Part shown: one piece after another, positions 1-9,810 of the stretch
Numbering within the stretch: the first letter of the stretch is position 1
How the letters are laid out: every line of letters begins with the position of its first letter
From: Carboxylicivirga sp. M1479
Lineage (GTDB): Bacteria > Bacteroidota > Bacteroidia > Bacteroidales > Marinilabiliaceae
Direction: 5' to 3'
Assembly (NCBI RefSeq): GCF_007097485.1
Contig: NZ_VKDE01000003.1
Location: 124,001-188,000, forward strand
Length of the DNA: 64,000 nt
Made by a program: the position numbers and the translations under genes
Notes under the pieces: model-generated
Databases searched by the model: none
Told to the model about the DNA's origin: nothing
Seen by the model: the letters and a program-made list of their open reading frames with translations, nothing else

Positions 1-1191
1 TCTTCAGGAGCCGACCTGCGTTTATTGCATCAGGTTGAAATAGATAAAAACAAGTATGTGGGCATTGGAGGCACTGTATTGTTTACAGCCCTAATGGCGG
101 CATTAGCCGGAGGTTATGCTTTTTACACAACTTTTCAAAGCATTGGTATAGCATGTGTGCTTGGTGTTTTTTGGGGCGCACTCATATTTAACTTGGATAG
201 GTACATTATTAGTACTATGCAGTTCAGTGAAAGCCAAAAGCCACTAAGCAGATTTTTAAAGGTGCTGCCACGTTTGTTAATGGCAATTGTATTGGGCTTG
301 GTAATTGCAACACCCATTGAATTAAAACTTTTTGAAAGAGAAATTGAAACAAGCATTGAGCAAAAAATATTGATGTTAAGTAACCAGCAACAGATTCATG
401 TTGATAGTTTAAAATCTGTACAACTTTTGGGTGTAAGTCGTCAAAAAGAGGACTTAAATGAACAAATTAATCAGCGGATTGCAAAGCATGATTTGTTGCA
501 AGATAAAGCAGAAAGGGCTTACGCGCTATACCTGCAAGAGTTAGATGGTTCGGGTGGTTCAGGTCAACGAGGTAGTGGCCCTATTTTTAGAGAAAAGAAA
601 CAAGAGTATGAACGCTTACTTAAGCAAGCAACAGCATATGCGAAAGATTCAGAAGCCTTGAATAAGGTTGATAGGGAAAGAATTAAACAGCTGGAACTAA
701 AGGTTGAAGAAACACAGAAAGCGTACCAGAGAAGATTACAAGCCCTAATCGATAAAAACGAAGATAATAATGGCTTGGCAGCACGTCTCTTAGCTTTGAG
801 TGAAATAGGGCATTCAAACAAATCCATGCTTATGGCTAAGTGGTTGATAAGCCTATTGTTTATAATCATTGAAACAGCTCCGGTTCTTTTTAAGCTTATC
901 AGTAATAAAAGTGCTTACGATTACCGCTTTATGCGCCTTCAAAATGAGGCTGTGTCTTACGAAAAGTTTTTGCACCATCAGTTTGTAACAGAAAATGAAC
1001 ATGAAAAAATAATTTTCGATGATTGGATGAAGCAACGATTGACTTTGGAAAAGGAATCCAATACAGATTTGGCGAAACAGAAAGCAAAGCTAATTAAGAA
1101 CAGGCGTCAAGCAGCATTGGAACAAGGTAATCAGATAAGCGAAAATAATGCTAAACGAAATGACATACAAAACGATGAACAGAAAAATTAA
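1..1191 (+). CDS. DUF4407 membrane protein, 5'-truncated by the window edge
   Basis: The frame is open from base 1 (it begins SSGADLRLL), so the true start lies outside the window; the TTG at 25 is only an internal codon. The SGAD and KYVGIGG motifs are typical of the N-terminus of DUF4407 proteins of Bacteroidota. Three hydrophobic segments lie in the first third, beginning near GTVLFTALMAAL, IGIACVLGVFWGAL and LPRLLMAIVLGL. A long charged coiled-coil-like stretch follows, with a Gly/Ser-rich patch near its start, then a fourth membrane helix (MAKWLISLLFIIIETAPVLF) and a Lys/Asn-rich tail. The biochemical function of the family is unknown. Its end overlaps the start of the response regulator gene downstream, which suggests co-translation and perhaps a shared sensory role (inference). 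Family assignment is confident. Confidence 0.85.
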   Translation, partial: SSGADLRLLHQVEIDKNKYVGIGGTVLFTALMAALAGGYAFYTTFQSIGIACVLGVFWGALIFNLDRYIISTMQFSESQKPLSRFLKVLPRLLMAIVLGLVIATPIELKLFEREIETSIEQKILMLSNQQQIHVDSLKSVQLLGVSRQKEDLNEQINQRIAKHDLLQDKAERAYALYLQELDGSGGSGQRGSGPIFREKKQEYERLLKQATAYAKDSEALNKVDRERIKQLELKVEETQKAYQRRLQALIDKNEDNNGLAARLLALSEIGHSNKSMLMAKWLISLLFIIIETAPVLFKLISNKSAYDYRFMRLQNEAVSYEKFLHHQFVTENEHEKIIFDDWMKQRLTLEKESNTDLAKQKAKLIKNRRQAALEQGNQISENNAKRNDIQNDEQKN

Positions 1192-1825
1192 AATCGCCGT
1201 TGTTGAGGATCAGCCACTTTTTAGGAAAGGCATAGTTAGTATTATCAACGCTCATGATGACATGGAGCTTGTTTTCGAATGTAGTAACGGCTTGGAGTTT
1301 TTAATTGAGTTAAAGAATCATATACCCGATGTGGTACTTATGGATGTGATAATGCCGGTGATGGATGGAAAAGAGGCCATATCCAATGCCTTAATCCTGC
1401 ACCCCCATTTGCGAATTATTGCTCTAACCTTATTAAGTGATAAAAGTGACTACCACCAAATGATATGCAGCGGTGTTAAAGGCTTTTTGAATAAGGATGT
1501 AAACCTCGATGAACTATTCAAAGCCATTAATGAAGTGTCCAAAGGAGGAGTCTACTTTTGTCAGAATGTGTTACGTGACTTAATGTCAAATGATGATACA
1601 GCACAAACTGATAATGCTGAAATAAGTGAAAGAGAGAAAAGTATTTTACAATATATATGCCAGGGTGATACAAACAGCCAAATAGCAGAGCGATTGTCTA
1701 TTAGCATAAAGTCTGTGGAAAGGTGTCGTGCTATACTTGTTAAAAAAACAGATTCCCGTAATACCGCCCATATGATTACTAAAATTGTTTTGAATAAGGT
1801 GGTAAAAATTGAATTAGCAGATTAG
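1148..1825 (+). CDS. Response regulator, NarL/FixJ family (REC + LuxR-type HTH)
   Basis: A cytoplasmic two-component response regulator. The N-terminal receiver domain shows the acidic pair in VVEDQ and the phospho-acceptor Asp in LMDVIMPVMDG (D66 from this start); a conserved Lys follows in FLNKD. The C-terminal 60 residues form a LuxR/GerE helix-turn-helix (ISEREKSIL, IAERLSISIKSVERC). In-frame ATGs at 1148, 1160 and 1175 are all possible. The 1175 start (MNRKIKIAVVED) gives the most typical receiver N-terminus, so the first 9 residues are uncertain. The gene overlaps the preceding DUF4407 gene by 17-44 bases, so the two are probably one transcript. No histidine kinase lies in the window, so its partner and target genes are unknown. 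Confidence 0.9.
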   Translation: MLNEMTYKTMNRKIKIAVVEDQPLFRKGIVSIINAHDDMELVFECSNGLEFLIELKNHIPDVVLMDVIMPVMDGKEAISNALILHPHLRIIALTLLSDKSDYHQMICSGVKGFLNKDVNLDELFKAINEVSKGGVYFCQNVLRDLMSNDDTAQTDNAEISEREKSILQYICQGDTNSQIAERLSISIKSVERCRAILVKKTDSRNTAHMITKIVLNKVVKIELAD

Positions 1826-2239
1826 GTGTGCTCCATCTGATTGACGGCAAATTGTGGTTATTTGACCTTGTTAGAATTACAAATGACATTCTTGTAGAGA
1901 TAATGGGAGAAGATATTGAATAATCGATTAGTGAAATTGTAAGCAATGCACTAGGGAATCCTACAATTGTAACCAGAATTTATTTGATGTTGTGTTGTGC
2001 GAGCATGGGTGTTACACTGTTTTGTATTAGCATAAAAACTGCTCAATGCTACAGGCCGTATTTGATGCTGTAGATGATAATTATATTCGCTAAGTGTTTA
2101 ATTAATAGTAAATCTTTGTTGCAAACCCCCCTTTTGGGTTATTGTTTTTAGGGTAAAAGTATGGTGTTTTATTCTTGTTAATATCAGAATTTTACATACA
2201 TAAAAAACAAACTTTTAAAAACAACAAATCCGATACCCC
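1826..2239. other. Intergenic region, 414 bp, no gene recognised
   Basis: No open frame with recognisable coding character is present; stop codons interrupt all frames. A short AACCC/GGGTT inverted pair followed by ATTGTTTTT lies near 2121-2150 and could be a weak terminator. The A/T-rich 100 bases before 2240 should hold the promoter of the chemoreceptor gene, but no convincing TAnnTTTG box was found. Confidence 0.5.
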
Positions 2240-4264
2240 ATGAAATGGAAAAATATTAAACTAGGGAAGAAATTCTTTGTCTCATTTGGAGTCATAGTCA
2301 TATTATTAATCGCTGCTGCAGGCTGGTCTATCAAAGGAATAAGCGATATAGTGGCTGATGCTGATGTAGTTATAGCAGGTAATCAATTGCGTGCAGAATT
2401 AGACGAGCGTTATGTTGATCACTTACTTTGGGCGCAAGACGTTAGTAATTTATTGACCAATGACGAAGTTCATGAGTTACATGTGCAAACCGATCATCAT
2501 CAATGTAAATTTGGTAAGTGGTACTATGGTGAGGGAAGAAGACACGCAGAGGAATTAACACCGCAGTTAAAAAGTAAATTTGATGAGTTTGAACAGCCAC
2601 ATATACATTTGCATCAATCAGCTATCAAGATAAATGAAGTATTTGAGCAGATGGATTGGCAGATGGCGCTTACCTTAACGGAAGCACAAATGGCACATAT
2701 TAATTGGATGCATCAGGTAAAAGATGATATCTTTATTAATAATAGTGCTCAAATTAATGTTCAGAAGGATCCAACTCAGTGCAAGTTTGGAAAGTGGCTT
2801 GAGTCTGACGAATTTAAAGCGTTTATGCGTGAGAACCCGCATTTACAATCTAAAGTTGATGCCATAAATACAGCACATCGTGAGTTGCATAGTTCTGTTA
2901 AATTAGCTGAAAATTACCAGCAAAATGGACAAAATAATCAAGCAAAGACCTATTTTGAATCAACTATTTTAAAAAATACAAATGATGTATTAGCACACCT
3001 CAACGATTTTACCTCACATGTAGGTGATGGTTTGAATGGTATGCAAGAAGCAAATGCCATTTATCAGGATGAAACCATGGTTCACCTCAAAAGGATGGGT
3101 GATTTATTTCATGAAATTTCTGAAGAGTCGAAAGAATACATCATGACCGATGAGGTGATGAAAGAGGAAGCTTCAATAACACGCTATGGTATTATTGTAG
3201 CTAGTATCATTATGATTATCGTTTCAATTGTTCTTGCTTACTTCATATCCAACAGTATTGTTAACCCATTGAAAGCATCTGTTGATTTTGCAAAACGAGT
3301 AGCCCAAGGCGATTTAACAGCAAAAGTTGATGTTGATCAGGAAGACGAAATAGGTGAATTGGCTAATAGCCTGAAAGGTATGATTCTGCAATTACGTGAG
3401 ATTGTTGGAAATATAAAAACGGGTGCCGCTAATGTTTCTACTGCCAGTGATCAGTTGAGTTCTGGTTCGCAGCAAATATCAAATGGCGTTAGTGAGCAGG
3501 CAGCAAGTGCCGAGGAAGTGTCATCGTCCATGGAGGAAATGACAGCTAACATACAGCAGAATACTGAGAACGCCTTGCAAACACGTACGATAGCCTTAAA
3601 TGCTACCAATGCTATGGAGCAAGTAGCTACTGCGTCAAACGATAGCATGAAAGCAGTGCAGGACATTGTTAAGAAAATAAATATGGTGGTTGAGATAGCT
3701 GAAAAAACTGACCTGCTAGCCATTAATGCCGCTGTTGAAGCAGCGCGTGCAGGCGACGAAGGAAGAGGTTTTGCGGTTGTAGCTGCCGAAGTAAGAAAAC
3801 TTGCCGAACGCAGTCAAACGGCAGCGAATGAAATTGTTGAATTGGCCGAGAATGGACTTATTCTTACTGAAGAATCAACTAAGATGTTAAATGATATCTT
3901 GCCGGAAATTCAAAAAACATCGCAATTAGTTGATGAAATTGCTTCAGCGGGAAGGGAACAGGAAACAGGAGCTAACCAGGTGAATGCGGCCATTCAGCAA
4001 TTAAGTCAAATAACACAGCAAAATGCCTCATCATCTGAAGAAATGGCGGGTAGCTCTGAAGAATTAGCTGTTCAAGCAACAGAGCTTGAAGGTGCTACTC
4101 AGTTTTTTAAGATCGATAATGTCACGTTCCAGCAGAGTGCTCATAAGGGGAGGAATAAAGTTGCTCCTCAAGCAATGGGAACAAGCCTTAAACGCCCTGC
4201 TCAAAAGCCAATTATTGAGTTAGAAATGTCACAGGAGAATTTGGATGATTACGGTAGTTATTAA
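2240..4264 (+). CDS. Methyl-accepting chemotaxis protein with two tandem extracytoplasmic CZB-like modules
   Basis: A 674-residue inner-membrane chemoreceptor. TM1 is at about 12-31 and TM2 at about 316-338. HAMP follows (about 338-390), then a long MCP signalling domain whose hairpin tip reads [18 protein letters not shown] and then GRGFAVVA. Between the membrane helices are two copies of a chemoreceptor-zinc-binding (CZB) pattern. Copy 1 has HLLW at 61, CKFGKW at 89 and a PHIHLH segment near 120. Copy 2 has HINW at 153, CKFGKW at 181 and HRELH near 213. The His and Cys positions fit a 3His/1Cys metal site (family knowledge). CZB domains are better known as cytoplasmic, so this location is unusual. 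There is no C-terminal NWETF-type pentapeptide. A second receptor starts 19 bp downstream. Confidence 0.93.
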   Translation: MKWKNIKLGKKFFVSFGVIVILLIAAAGWSIKGISDIVADADVVIAGNQLRAELDERYVDHLLWAQDVSNLLTNDEVHELHVQTDHHQCKFGKWYYGEGRRHAEELTPQLKSKFDEFEQPHIHLHQSAIKINEVFEQMDWQMALTLTEAQMAHINWMHQVKDDIFINNSAQINVQKDPTQCKFGKWLESDEFKAFMRENPHLQSKVDAINTAHRELHSSVKLAENYQQNGQNNQAKTYFESTILKNTNDVLAHLNDFTSHVGDGLNGMQEANAIYQDETMVHLKRMGDLFHEISEESKEYIMTDEVMKEEASITRYGIIVASIIMIIVSIVLAYFISNSIVNPLKASVDFAKRVAQGDLTAKVDVDQEDEIGELANSLKGMILQLREIVGNIKTGAANVSTASDQLSSGSQQISNGVSEQAASAEEVSSSMEEMTANIQQNTENALQTRTIALNATNAMEQVATASNDSMKAVQDIVKKINMVVEIAEKTDLLAINAAVEAARAGDEGRGFAVVAAEVRKLAERSQTAANEIVELAENGLILTEESTKMLNDILPEIQKTSQLVDEIASAGREQETGANQVNAAIQQLSQITQQNASSSEEMAGSSEELAVQATELEGATQFFKIDNVTFQQSAHKGRNKVAPQAMGTSLKRPAQKPIIELEMSQENLDDYGSY

Positions 4265-4283
4265 TTAGTATAAAGAACGGCAA

Positions 4284-6257
4284 ATGGATTTTTTGAATAA
4301 TATAAAAATCAGAAAGAAGCTTAACTATAGCTTAAGTTTAGCCATGACTGTATTGATTTTGGTGATGGGTATTATCATCTTATCAATTCAGGAACGGGAG
4401 TTGAATGAGGAGGCTGATATACGTATGGGTGAGCAAACGACCGATATTTTACAGCTGATTGAGCGTGAAGTGGTTCAAAACCAAGAAAAAGTTCAGTTAA
4501 GCATGAGCTTTGCAGAATCGTATTTCAAAAATCTGGGAGAAATAAGTATTGATGAGTCAAACATTTTAAGCATGCGAGTGCTTAACCAATCAACTCAACA
4601 GTCTAAAACAATCGGTTTACCGTCCTGGACTGTCAATGGAGATATTATTCAAGAATCTAATGCTATAGTTGATGCGATTCAAAAGCAGGTAGGAGGAACC
4701 GCCACAATCTTTCAGCAATTTAACGATGGTTATGTGCGTATATCAACCAATGTAAAAGCTAAGGATGGAAAACGAGCTACTGGAACCTATATTGATAATG
4801 ATTCACCTGTTTCAAAAGCAATCACTAAAGGAAGAACCTTCACCGGACGCGCTTTTGTCGTAGGCGAATGGTATCTGACTGCCTATCATCCAATAAAAGT
4901 AGATGGGCAGGTGAAGGGGATTTTATATGTGGGTGTTAAAGAAAAGGAGTTAAGCGAGCTTAAATCAATTCTTTCTGAAAAAGAGTTTTTTCATACAGGA
5001 TATCCATTTATTGTTGATAAGAACGGACAGCTGATAATTCATCCCGAAAAGGAAGGCGAAAATATAGAGAAAAGTACACTGTTCACTCATCTTGTGAGTG
5101 ATGAGAACTTGCAGTCTCGCATTGAATCAAATTGGGATGATAAAGATGTTTTGTTGTATTCGAAGTATATGACTTCAATTGAGGCTTATGTGTGTGCCTT
5201 GGTGTTTAAGGATGATTTATTGGTAAGTATTAGAGCCATGAGAAGTGTATTGGCGATAATTCTGGTAATTGGCATAATTATATTTGTTTTAATTAATAGC
5301 TGGATAAGTTCTAATATAGCTAAAGGATTAGAGAAAGTGGCTGGGGTGAGTGAGGCCATTGCGAAAGGTGATTTAAACCAGGATGTAGATATTCAACAAA
5401 AGGATGAAATTGGTCGTCTGGCTGCTTCTTTATCCAGTATGAAGGAAACACTAAAAGGTGTAGTTGGTACCATTCAGACAGGTGCTGGTAATGTGGCTCA
5501 GGCAAGTGAGCAATTAAGTGCAGGTTCACAAAATATATCAAGCGGAGTAAATGAACAGGCTGCTAATGCCGAAGAGGTGTCTTCGTCGATGGAAGAAATG
5601 ACTGCTAATATTCAGCAGAACACCGAAAATGCAGTTAAGACACGTGATATTGCACTCAAAGCCAGTGGTGACATCGAGTTGGTGGCACAAGCTTCCAATG
5701 AAAGTATGCAAGCGGTACAAGATATTGTTAAACGTATTGGCATAGTTGTAGAAATTGCCGAAAAAACAGACTTGCTAGCGATTAATGCAGCTGTTGAGGC
5801 AGCACGCGCAGGAGAAGAAGGTCGAGGATTTGCTGTAGTGGCAGGTGAAGTTCGTAAGCTAGCCGAGCGTAGTCAGCAAGCAGCCAATGATATTGTTGAA
5901 CTGGCCGAACAAGGCTTGGTTTTAACTCAAAGCTCCACAGAAAAGTTAAACGCGATCGTGCCCGAAATTAAAAAAACCTCGCAATTGGTAGAAGAGATAG
6001 CTGCAGGGGGCAGAGAGCAGGAGGCAGGCGCTCATCAGGTTAATGCTGCCATTCAGCAGTTGAGTCAAATAACCCAGCGAAATGCTTCTTCATCAGAAGA
6101 AATGGCAAGTAGTTCAGAAGAATTATCGGTGCAAGCAGGCGAACTGGAGGATGCCATTAGTTTTTTTAGTATCAACAACAGGCATGTTGGTGTTAAAAAT
6201 AAAGTACGCCACAACGTAATGACTAATGGTATATTACAAGGTACGCGAGTGAATTAG
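4284..6257 (+). CDS. Methyl-accepting chemotaxis protein with Cache-type sensor
   Basis: A 657-residue chemoreceptor. TM1 is at about 13-35 and TM2 at about 321-343. The roughly 280-residue extracytoplasmic region between them resembles a Cache_3/Cache_2 sensor: [12 protein letters not shown] near 146, [17 protein letters not shown] near 188, then [15 protein letters not shown] near 240. HAMP and an MCP signalling domain follow. The signalling domain is nearly identical in pattern to that of the preceding receptor ([36 protein letters not shown]), so the two genes probably arose by tandem duplication with different sensor regions. The ligand is unknown; Cache domains usually bind small molecules such as organic or amino acids. 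CheW follows after about 110 bp, and the three genes likely form one chemosensory operon. Confidence 0.94.
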   Translation: MDFLNNIKIRKKLNYSLSLAMTVLILVMGIIILSIQERELNEEADIRMGEQTTDILQLIEREVVQNQEKVQLSMSFAESYFKNLGEISIDESNILSMRVLNQSTQQSKTIGLPSWTVNGDIIQESNAIVDAIQKQVGGTATIFQQFNDGYVRISTNVKAKDGKRATGTYIDNDSPVSKAITKGRTFTGRAFVVGEWYLTAYHPIKVDGQVKGILYVGVKEKELSELKSILSEKEFFHTGYPFIVDKNGQLIIHPEKEGENIEKSTLFTHLVSDENLQSRIESNWDDKDVLLYSKYMTSIEAYVCALVFKDDLLVSIRAMRSVLAIILVIGIIIFVLINSWISSNIAKGLEKVAGVSEAIAKGDLNQDVDIQQKDEIGRLAASLSSMKETLKGVVGTIQTGAGNVAQASEQLSAGSQNISSGVNEQAANAEEVSSSMEEMTANIQQNTENAVKTRDIALKASGDIELVAQASNESMQAVQDIVKRIGIVVEIAEKTDLLAINAAVEAARAGEEGRGFAVVAGEVRKLAERSQQAANDIVELAEQGLVLTQSSTEKLNAIVPEIKKTSQLVEEIAAGGREQEAGAHQVNAAIQQLSQITQRNASSSEEMASSSEELSVQAGELEDAISFFSINNRHVGVKNKVRHNVMTNGILQGTRVN

Positions 6258-6366
6258 ATAAATAGCGGACAGAATTACAGTGCTCTAGTCAAAAGCAAGA
6301 TGTCTCTAACTGCTATTGTAGGGCTAGTAACAATATAAGAAAAGGAAAAAAATAAAACGTATAAGC

Positions 6367-6891
6367 ATGAAGAAGATAAACTCATATTTAACATTTCGCT
6401 TAAAAGGTGAATTGTTTGCAATAGGTGTCGAAAAAGTATTGGAAATTATTGAAACCAGTGAAGAACATGCGATCACTGCCCTTCCAAAAGCACCTGAAAC
6501 AATACAGGGCGTAGTTAATTTTAGGGGTAATGTAATACCTGTTGTTAATACCCGCAAAAAATTTGATCTTGAGGAGTATGCCGAGAATGAGAAGCATGTT
6601 GTGATGGTTCTTAATCTCACCATTGGTGGCGTAGAGCAGGTGATTGGAGCTATGGCCGATAAGGTGGTTGATGTGATTGAAATTGACAAGGAACAAATAC
6701 AGTCGGTACCAGAAGTTGGTAAGGGTTACGATTCAGATTATATAGCAGGTGTTGTTTTTCGAAATGATAACTTTATTATGCTTTTGGATATTGAGGCTGC
6801 TATTGATTCTGCGGAAATTGTTCAACTTCGAAAAGAGGAAGAAGCAGATGAAAATGAAGGTGATGAAGTAGTTGTTGAAGAAACAGAATAA
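6367..6891 (+). CDS. cheW: Chemotaxis adaptor protein CheW
   Basis: A 174-residue cytoplasmic adaptor that couples chemoreceptors to the CheA kinase. The whole chain is one CheW/SH3-like domain: YLTFRLKGELFAIGVEKVLEI at the start, the hallmark GVVNFRGNVIPVVN near residue 48 with the conserved Arg, and a late IAGVVFRNDNFIMLLDIE segment. An acidic tail of about 25 residues (EEEADENEGDE region) extends past the domain and is not usual for CheW. It sits directly after two chemoreceptor genes, which supports a local receptor-CheW unit. CheA and CheY are not in the window. A strong terminator follows at 6937. Confidence 0.95.
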   Translation: MKKINSYLTFRLKGELFAIGVEKVLEIIETSEEHAITALPKAPETIQGVVNFRGNVIPVVNTRKKFDLEEYAENEKHVVMVLNLTIGGVEQVIGAMADKVVDVIEIDKEQIQSVPEVGKGYDSDYIAGVVFRNDNFIMLLDIEAAIDSAEIVQLRKEEEADENEGDEVVVEETE

Positions 6892-6936
6892 CGATATTTC
6901 CAGTTTTTCTGGGTGAATAGGGTTAGGATGAGTGTT

Positions 6937-6968
6937 AGTCCGGGATTTGGGTTCCCGGACTTTTTTTG
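6937..6968 (+). terminator. Rho-independent terminator after cheW
   Basis: A perfect 9-bp stem, AGTCCGGGA / TCCCGGACT, with a 7-base loop runs directly into a run of seven T. It lies 45 bp after the cheW stop and ends the chemotaxis transcript. Confidence 0.92.
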
Positions 6969-7188
6969 GTATAAGTCATACGATAGCAACATGGAAATTA
7001 GGTAAATAATATTGCTGCTTTTAACTTACACTGTTGAATGATATAATAAGAAAAGCAGGGCGTCACTATAGTGGAGGTAACAATAATTAAGTTCGAACCA
7101 ATAGCTATGCTCACAACTTAGGTGATAACTTCCCTGAATAAGGGGCGTGAGAATTGAAAATAGGTATTTATTGGTGTAACTTAAACCA

Positions 7189-8208
7189 ATGGATGACAAG
7201 GGTGAAATACAGAAAGCCTTATTTAATTACATTAAGCAACAATTACCTGTAAATCTAAGCCTGGTGCATGAAGTGTCGGAACTACTTGAACTGAGTTATG
7301 ACAGTACATATAGAAGACTGCGCCTGGAAAAGGCCTTAACCCTCGATGAGGCATTGATACTGATTAAGCACTTCCAGTGTCCTTTGGAGTTACTTATGAA
7401 AAATGAGCTTAACTTGCTTACCTTTCAACATTTTTGTGTTGCTCCAGAACAATTTGATAAGCATCAATGGATTGATTTTATTTATGCCAGGTTAAAGCTA
7501 ATTTGTAAAGCACAAAAGAAGCAAATTATTTATGCCGCTAAGGATCCTCCTATCTTTCAATATTTTCAGTTTCCGGAGATTGCATCTTTTAAGTTTTATT
7601 TTTGGGAGAAAACATTGTTTCATTCGAAGAAATTAGATGGAAAAACATTTAGTTTGGATAAAATGGATCCTGATGTAGTTGAGAAATGTCGGAAAATAGC
7701 CGCCCTTTCATTGCAAATACCAACAGTCGAGATTTGGAATGAGGACACATTCACTATTTTGTTGAGACAAATTGAATACCATTGGGTGTCAGGTTATTTT
7801 GATACTAAGGATGACTTGCTTCAATTGCTCAACAGTATTGAGCTATGGTTATATCATAATCAGAAACAGGCTGAATTAGGTATGAAGTTTCTATATGGCC
7901 ATGAGCCGCACGGTCTTAAAAACTCATACACTCTTTACGAAAATGAAATAGTGCTGAACGATAACTCTATATTTATATCAGAAGATAACAAGTCTAGTGC
8001 TCATATTACATATAATGTGCTTGGACTTTTGGCATCTTCAAATGATAATTTTTGCCATAACGTGGCCAGTCTTCATCAAACATTAATATCGAAATCGAAT
8101 CTCATAAGTCAGGTTGCCGAGAAAGAGCGTAATCGTTTTTTTAATAAGCTACATGCCAAGGTTAAACAATTTAAAGAGCTACATGAGTTGTCGAAATTTG
8201 ATGGTTGA
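7189..8208 (+). CDS. BetR-like helix-turn-helix protein
   Basis: A 339-residue cytoplasmic protein with no signal peptide or membrane helix. Residues about 20-70 (LSLVHEVSELLELSYDSTYRRLR, then LTLDEALILIKHF) resemble the BetR/XRE-type HTH in which a resident helix is followed by SxDSxYRRLR. The remaining 260 residues are an alpha-rich region of unknown function common to many Bacteroidota BetR-like proteins, ending in a Lys/Arg-rich helix. DNA binding is an inference from the N-terminus only. It stands alone: a terminator lies upstream and the next two genes converge on it from the other strand. Target genes are unknown. Confidence 0.7.
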   Translation: MDDKGEIQKALFNYIKQQLPVNLSLVHEVSELLELSYDSTYRRLRLEKALTLDEALILIKHFQCPLELLMKNELNLLTFQHFCVAPEQFDKHQWIDFIYARLKLICKAQKKQIIYAAKDPPIFQYFQFPEIASFKFYFWEKTLFHSKKLDGKTFSLDKMDPDVVEKCRKIAALSLQIPTVEIWNEDTFTILLRQIEYHWVSGYFDTKDDLLQLLNSIELWLYHNQKQAELGMKFLYGHEPHGLKNSYTLYENEIVLNDNSIFISEDNKSSAHITYNVLGLLASSNDNFCHNVASLHQTLISKSNLISQVAEKERNRFFNKLHAKVKQFKELHELSKFDG

Positions 8209-8351
8209 TGGCAATGTTTTTAAAGGGTAGCTAACGCAATAGTACCACTTGAAATTCAAATTGTGTAGGTATAGTTACTAAATAAACGGTGTTTTTATCA
8301 CTTATCTTAACCTGTGTAAGGTAATTCACTTCTGCGATTGCAGATTTTAAC

Positions 8352-9161
8352 TTAGCATACTTGTGCGCTACTAGAATTTATTTTCTTCGCCTGATAGCTA
8401 GTTAGTTTGTAATAGAAGGGGCGCGGGATGACACGCGACAGCATGACGATGAGTTTGTTGACTATCCCTGGAATGCAGATGACTTTGTTTGATTTTAGAT
8501 GTCTGAGACTATAGGATACAACTTCTTTATCGCTCATCCACAGTAGTTTGGATTCAAGGTTTGAGTGATTTTTATTTAAGCCCATACGCGAATGAAAACT
8601 GGTGTTGATAAACCCTGGGCAAAGTGCCTGAATTTTAATTCCATACGGGTGTAAGTCGATAAACATACATTCCGATAGATTGGCTATGAAAGCTTTGCTA
8701 GAACAGTAAAAATAACTTAACGGTGCAGGGAGGTAGGCGCATAAGGATGCGACGTTGATGATCGAACCACTTTTCTGTTTTTTCATTTTAGGCACTACCG
8801 TGTGTATAATCCGCGAGGCTGCTGTAATGTGAACCTGAAGCATTTGACTTTGCTTATCAAAAGAGTCTTCGTAGAAATCACTTCTATTACCAAAGCCAGC
8901 ATTATTTATCAACATATCAACATTGGAGAGCTTATCAATTGAGGAGATTAGTGATCGCAGTTCTGCCTGATTGCATAAATCGGCCTTGAAAGTGGCAATA
9001 TGCGTGTCGTAGCTTCCTTCCAGTTCCTCCTTAATCGTCTCCAATAGGTTTTGTTTTCTCCCAGTCAAGAATAGGTTCCAGTTCCTTTTTGCAAGTTGGG
9101 TCGCAAATGCTTTACCAAGTCCACTTGTGGCCCCCGTTATAATGGCTGTTTTGTCAAACAT
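8352..9161 (-). CDS. Short-chain dehydrogenase/reductase (SDR)
   Basis: A 269-residue classical SDR using NAD(P)H. Visible motifs are the dinucleotide-binding TGATSGLG (9-16), NNAG (86-89), the catalytic Ser in NVAS (S139) and YCSSK (Y152, K156), all in canonical spacing. The C-terminus is basic and hydrophobic (VIPRPFYYKLTSYQAKK), as in SDRs that act on lipid-like substrates at membranes. It lies 19 bp downstream of the START-domain gene on the same strand, so the pair is probably co-transcribed. A lipid or sterol-like substrate is a guess from this pairing only. Confidence 0.9.
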   Translation of the reverse strand: MFDKTAIITGATSGLGKAFATQLAKRNWNLFLTGRKQNLLETIKEELEGSYDTHIATFKADLCNQAELRSLISSIDKLSNVDMLINNAGFGNRSDFYEDSFDKQSQMLQVHITAASRIIHTVVPKMKKQKSGSIINVASLCAYLPAPLSYFYCSSKAFIANLSECMFIDLHPYGIKIQALCPGFINTSFHSRMGLNKNHSNLESKLLWMSDKEVVSYSLRHLKSNKVICIPGIVNKLIVMLSRVIPRPFYYKLTSYQAKKINSSSAQVC

Positions 9162-9180
9162 GGTTAATTTATTAATGACT

Positions 9181-9810
9181 TTATAGTTCAGATAGGCGCT
9201 TCTTTAATCGTAAGAGGTTGTTCGTAAATACTTTTTTGATGACAGGCTCTTGAATCCACTGAGGGAACTTAGGAGCCTCATTAGAAAAAGTTTTAAAAGT
9301 AATTTTCGTTAGCTCATCACTGATTCGTTCAATGGTCCACGATGCTTCATAATGCTTGTTTTGCTTTTTTTGTTGATGATAGTTGTTAGTACTCATGACT
9401 TTGATGACACTGTGCTTACTATCTGTTTTGAAAAAGCTGTACCGGGCGATTAGTTCACGATTGGTAAATGGCCAAGGAAGCTCTATATTAATGCGTAGGA
9501 GATGATGGGAGCTATCAGAAAAAGAATCAATAGACTTGATACCAATAAACCACTCGCTAGCCGTGTTACAGTTACGTAGGTACTTTTCAACAAGGTCAAA
9601 CGAGCAGGTAGTGAGTAGTTCTCCTTTACGCTCTCGTACTGCTTGTGAATCATTTAGTGTAATCCACCGCTCATATAATTTTATCTTGTTTTTTTCTTTC
9701 ACAAAGGCCCAATTGTTGTCATTAGTATTACATAATGACGTGTTGACTACTTTTGCAGATGCTAGTTCTGGTGATAGTAGTTTGACTAAGATGAGAATAA
9801 GTAAAATCAT
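9181..9810 (-). CDS. Secreted START-domain (lipid-transfer-like) protein
   Basis: A 209-residue protein. The open frame extends to 9975, but the ATG at 9810 gives a normal signal peptide (MILLILILVKLLSPELASA), whereas the upstream extension (MQLSQQRHDQ...) lacks protein-like character, so 9810 is chosen. The mature part resembles a StAR-related lipid transfer (START) domain: WAFVKEKNKIKLYERW at the beginning, NTASEWFIGIKSIDSF in the middle, LPWPFTNRELIARYSFF and a late SWTIERISDELTKITFKT. START domains bind hydrophobic ligands in a deep cavity (family knowledge). The SDR gene follows at 19 bp. Export and the START assignment are fairly sure; the ligand is unknown. Confidence 0.75.
   Translation of the reverse strand: MILLILILVKLLSPELASAKVVNTSLCNTNDNNWAFVKEKNKIKLYERWITLNDSQAVRERKGELLTTCSFDLVEKYLRNCNTASEWFIGIKSIDSFSDSSHHLLRINIELPWPFTNRELIARYSFFKTDSKHSVIKVMSTNNYHQQKKQNKHYEASWTIERISDELTKITFKTFSNEAPKFPQWIQEPVIKKVFTNNLLRLKKRLSEL

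Noticed and set aside
564-869. 101-codon antisense frame inside the DUF4407 gene
   Set aside because: It is a reading-frame shadow of a clear coding sequence; Ser/Cys-rich composition is typical of antisense frames.
1826-2100. Possible decayed gene after the response regulator (HLIDGKLWLFDLVRI-like frame)
   Set aside because: Only about 30 codons are open, stops follow in every frame, and no family is recognisable.
6324-6689. 121-codon antisense frame inside cheW
   Set aside because: It lies opposite a well-conserved CheW domain; low-complexity Ser/Thr-rich translation.
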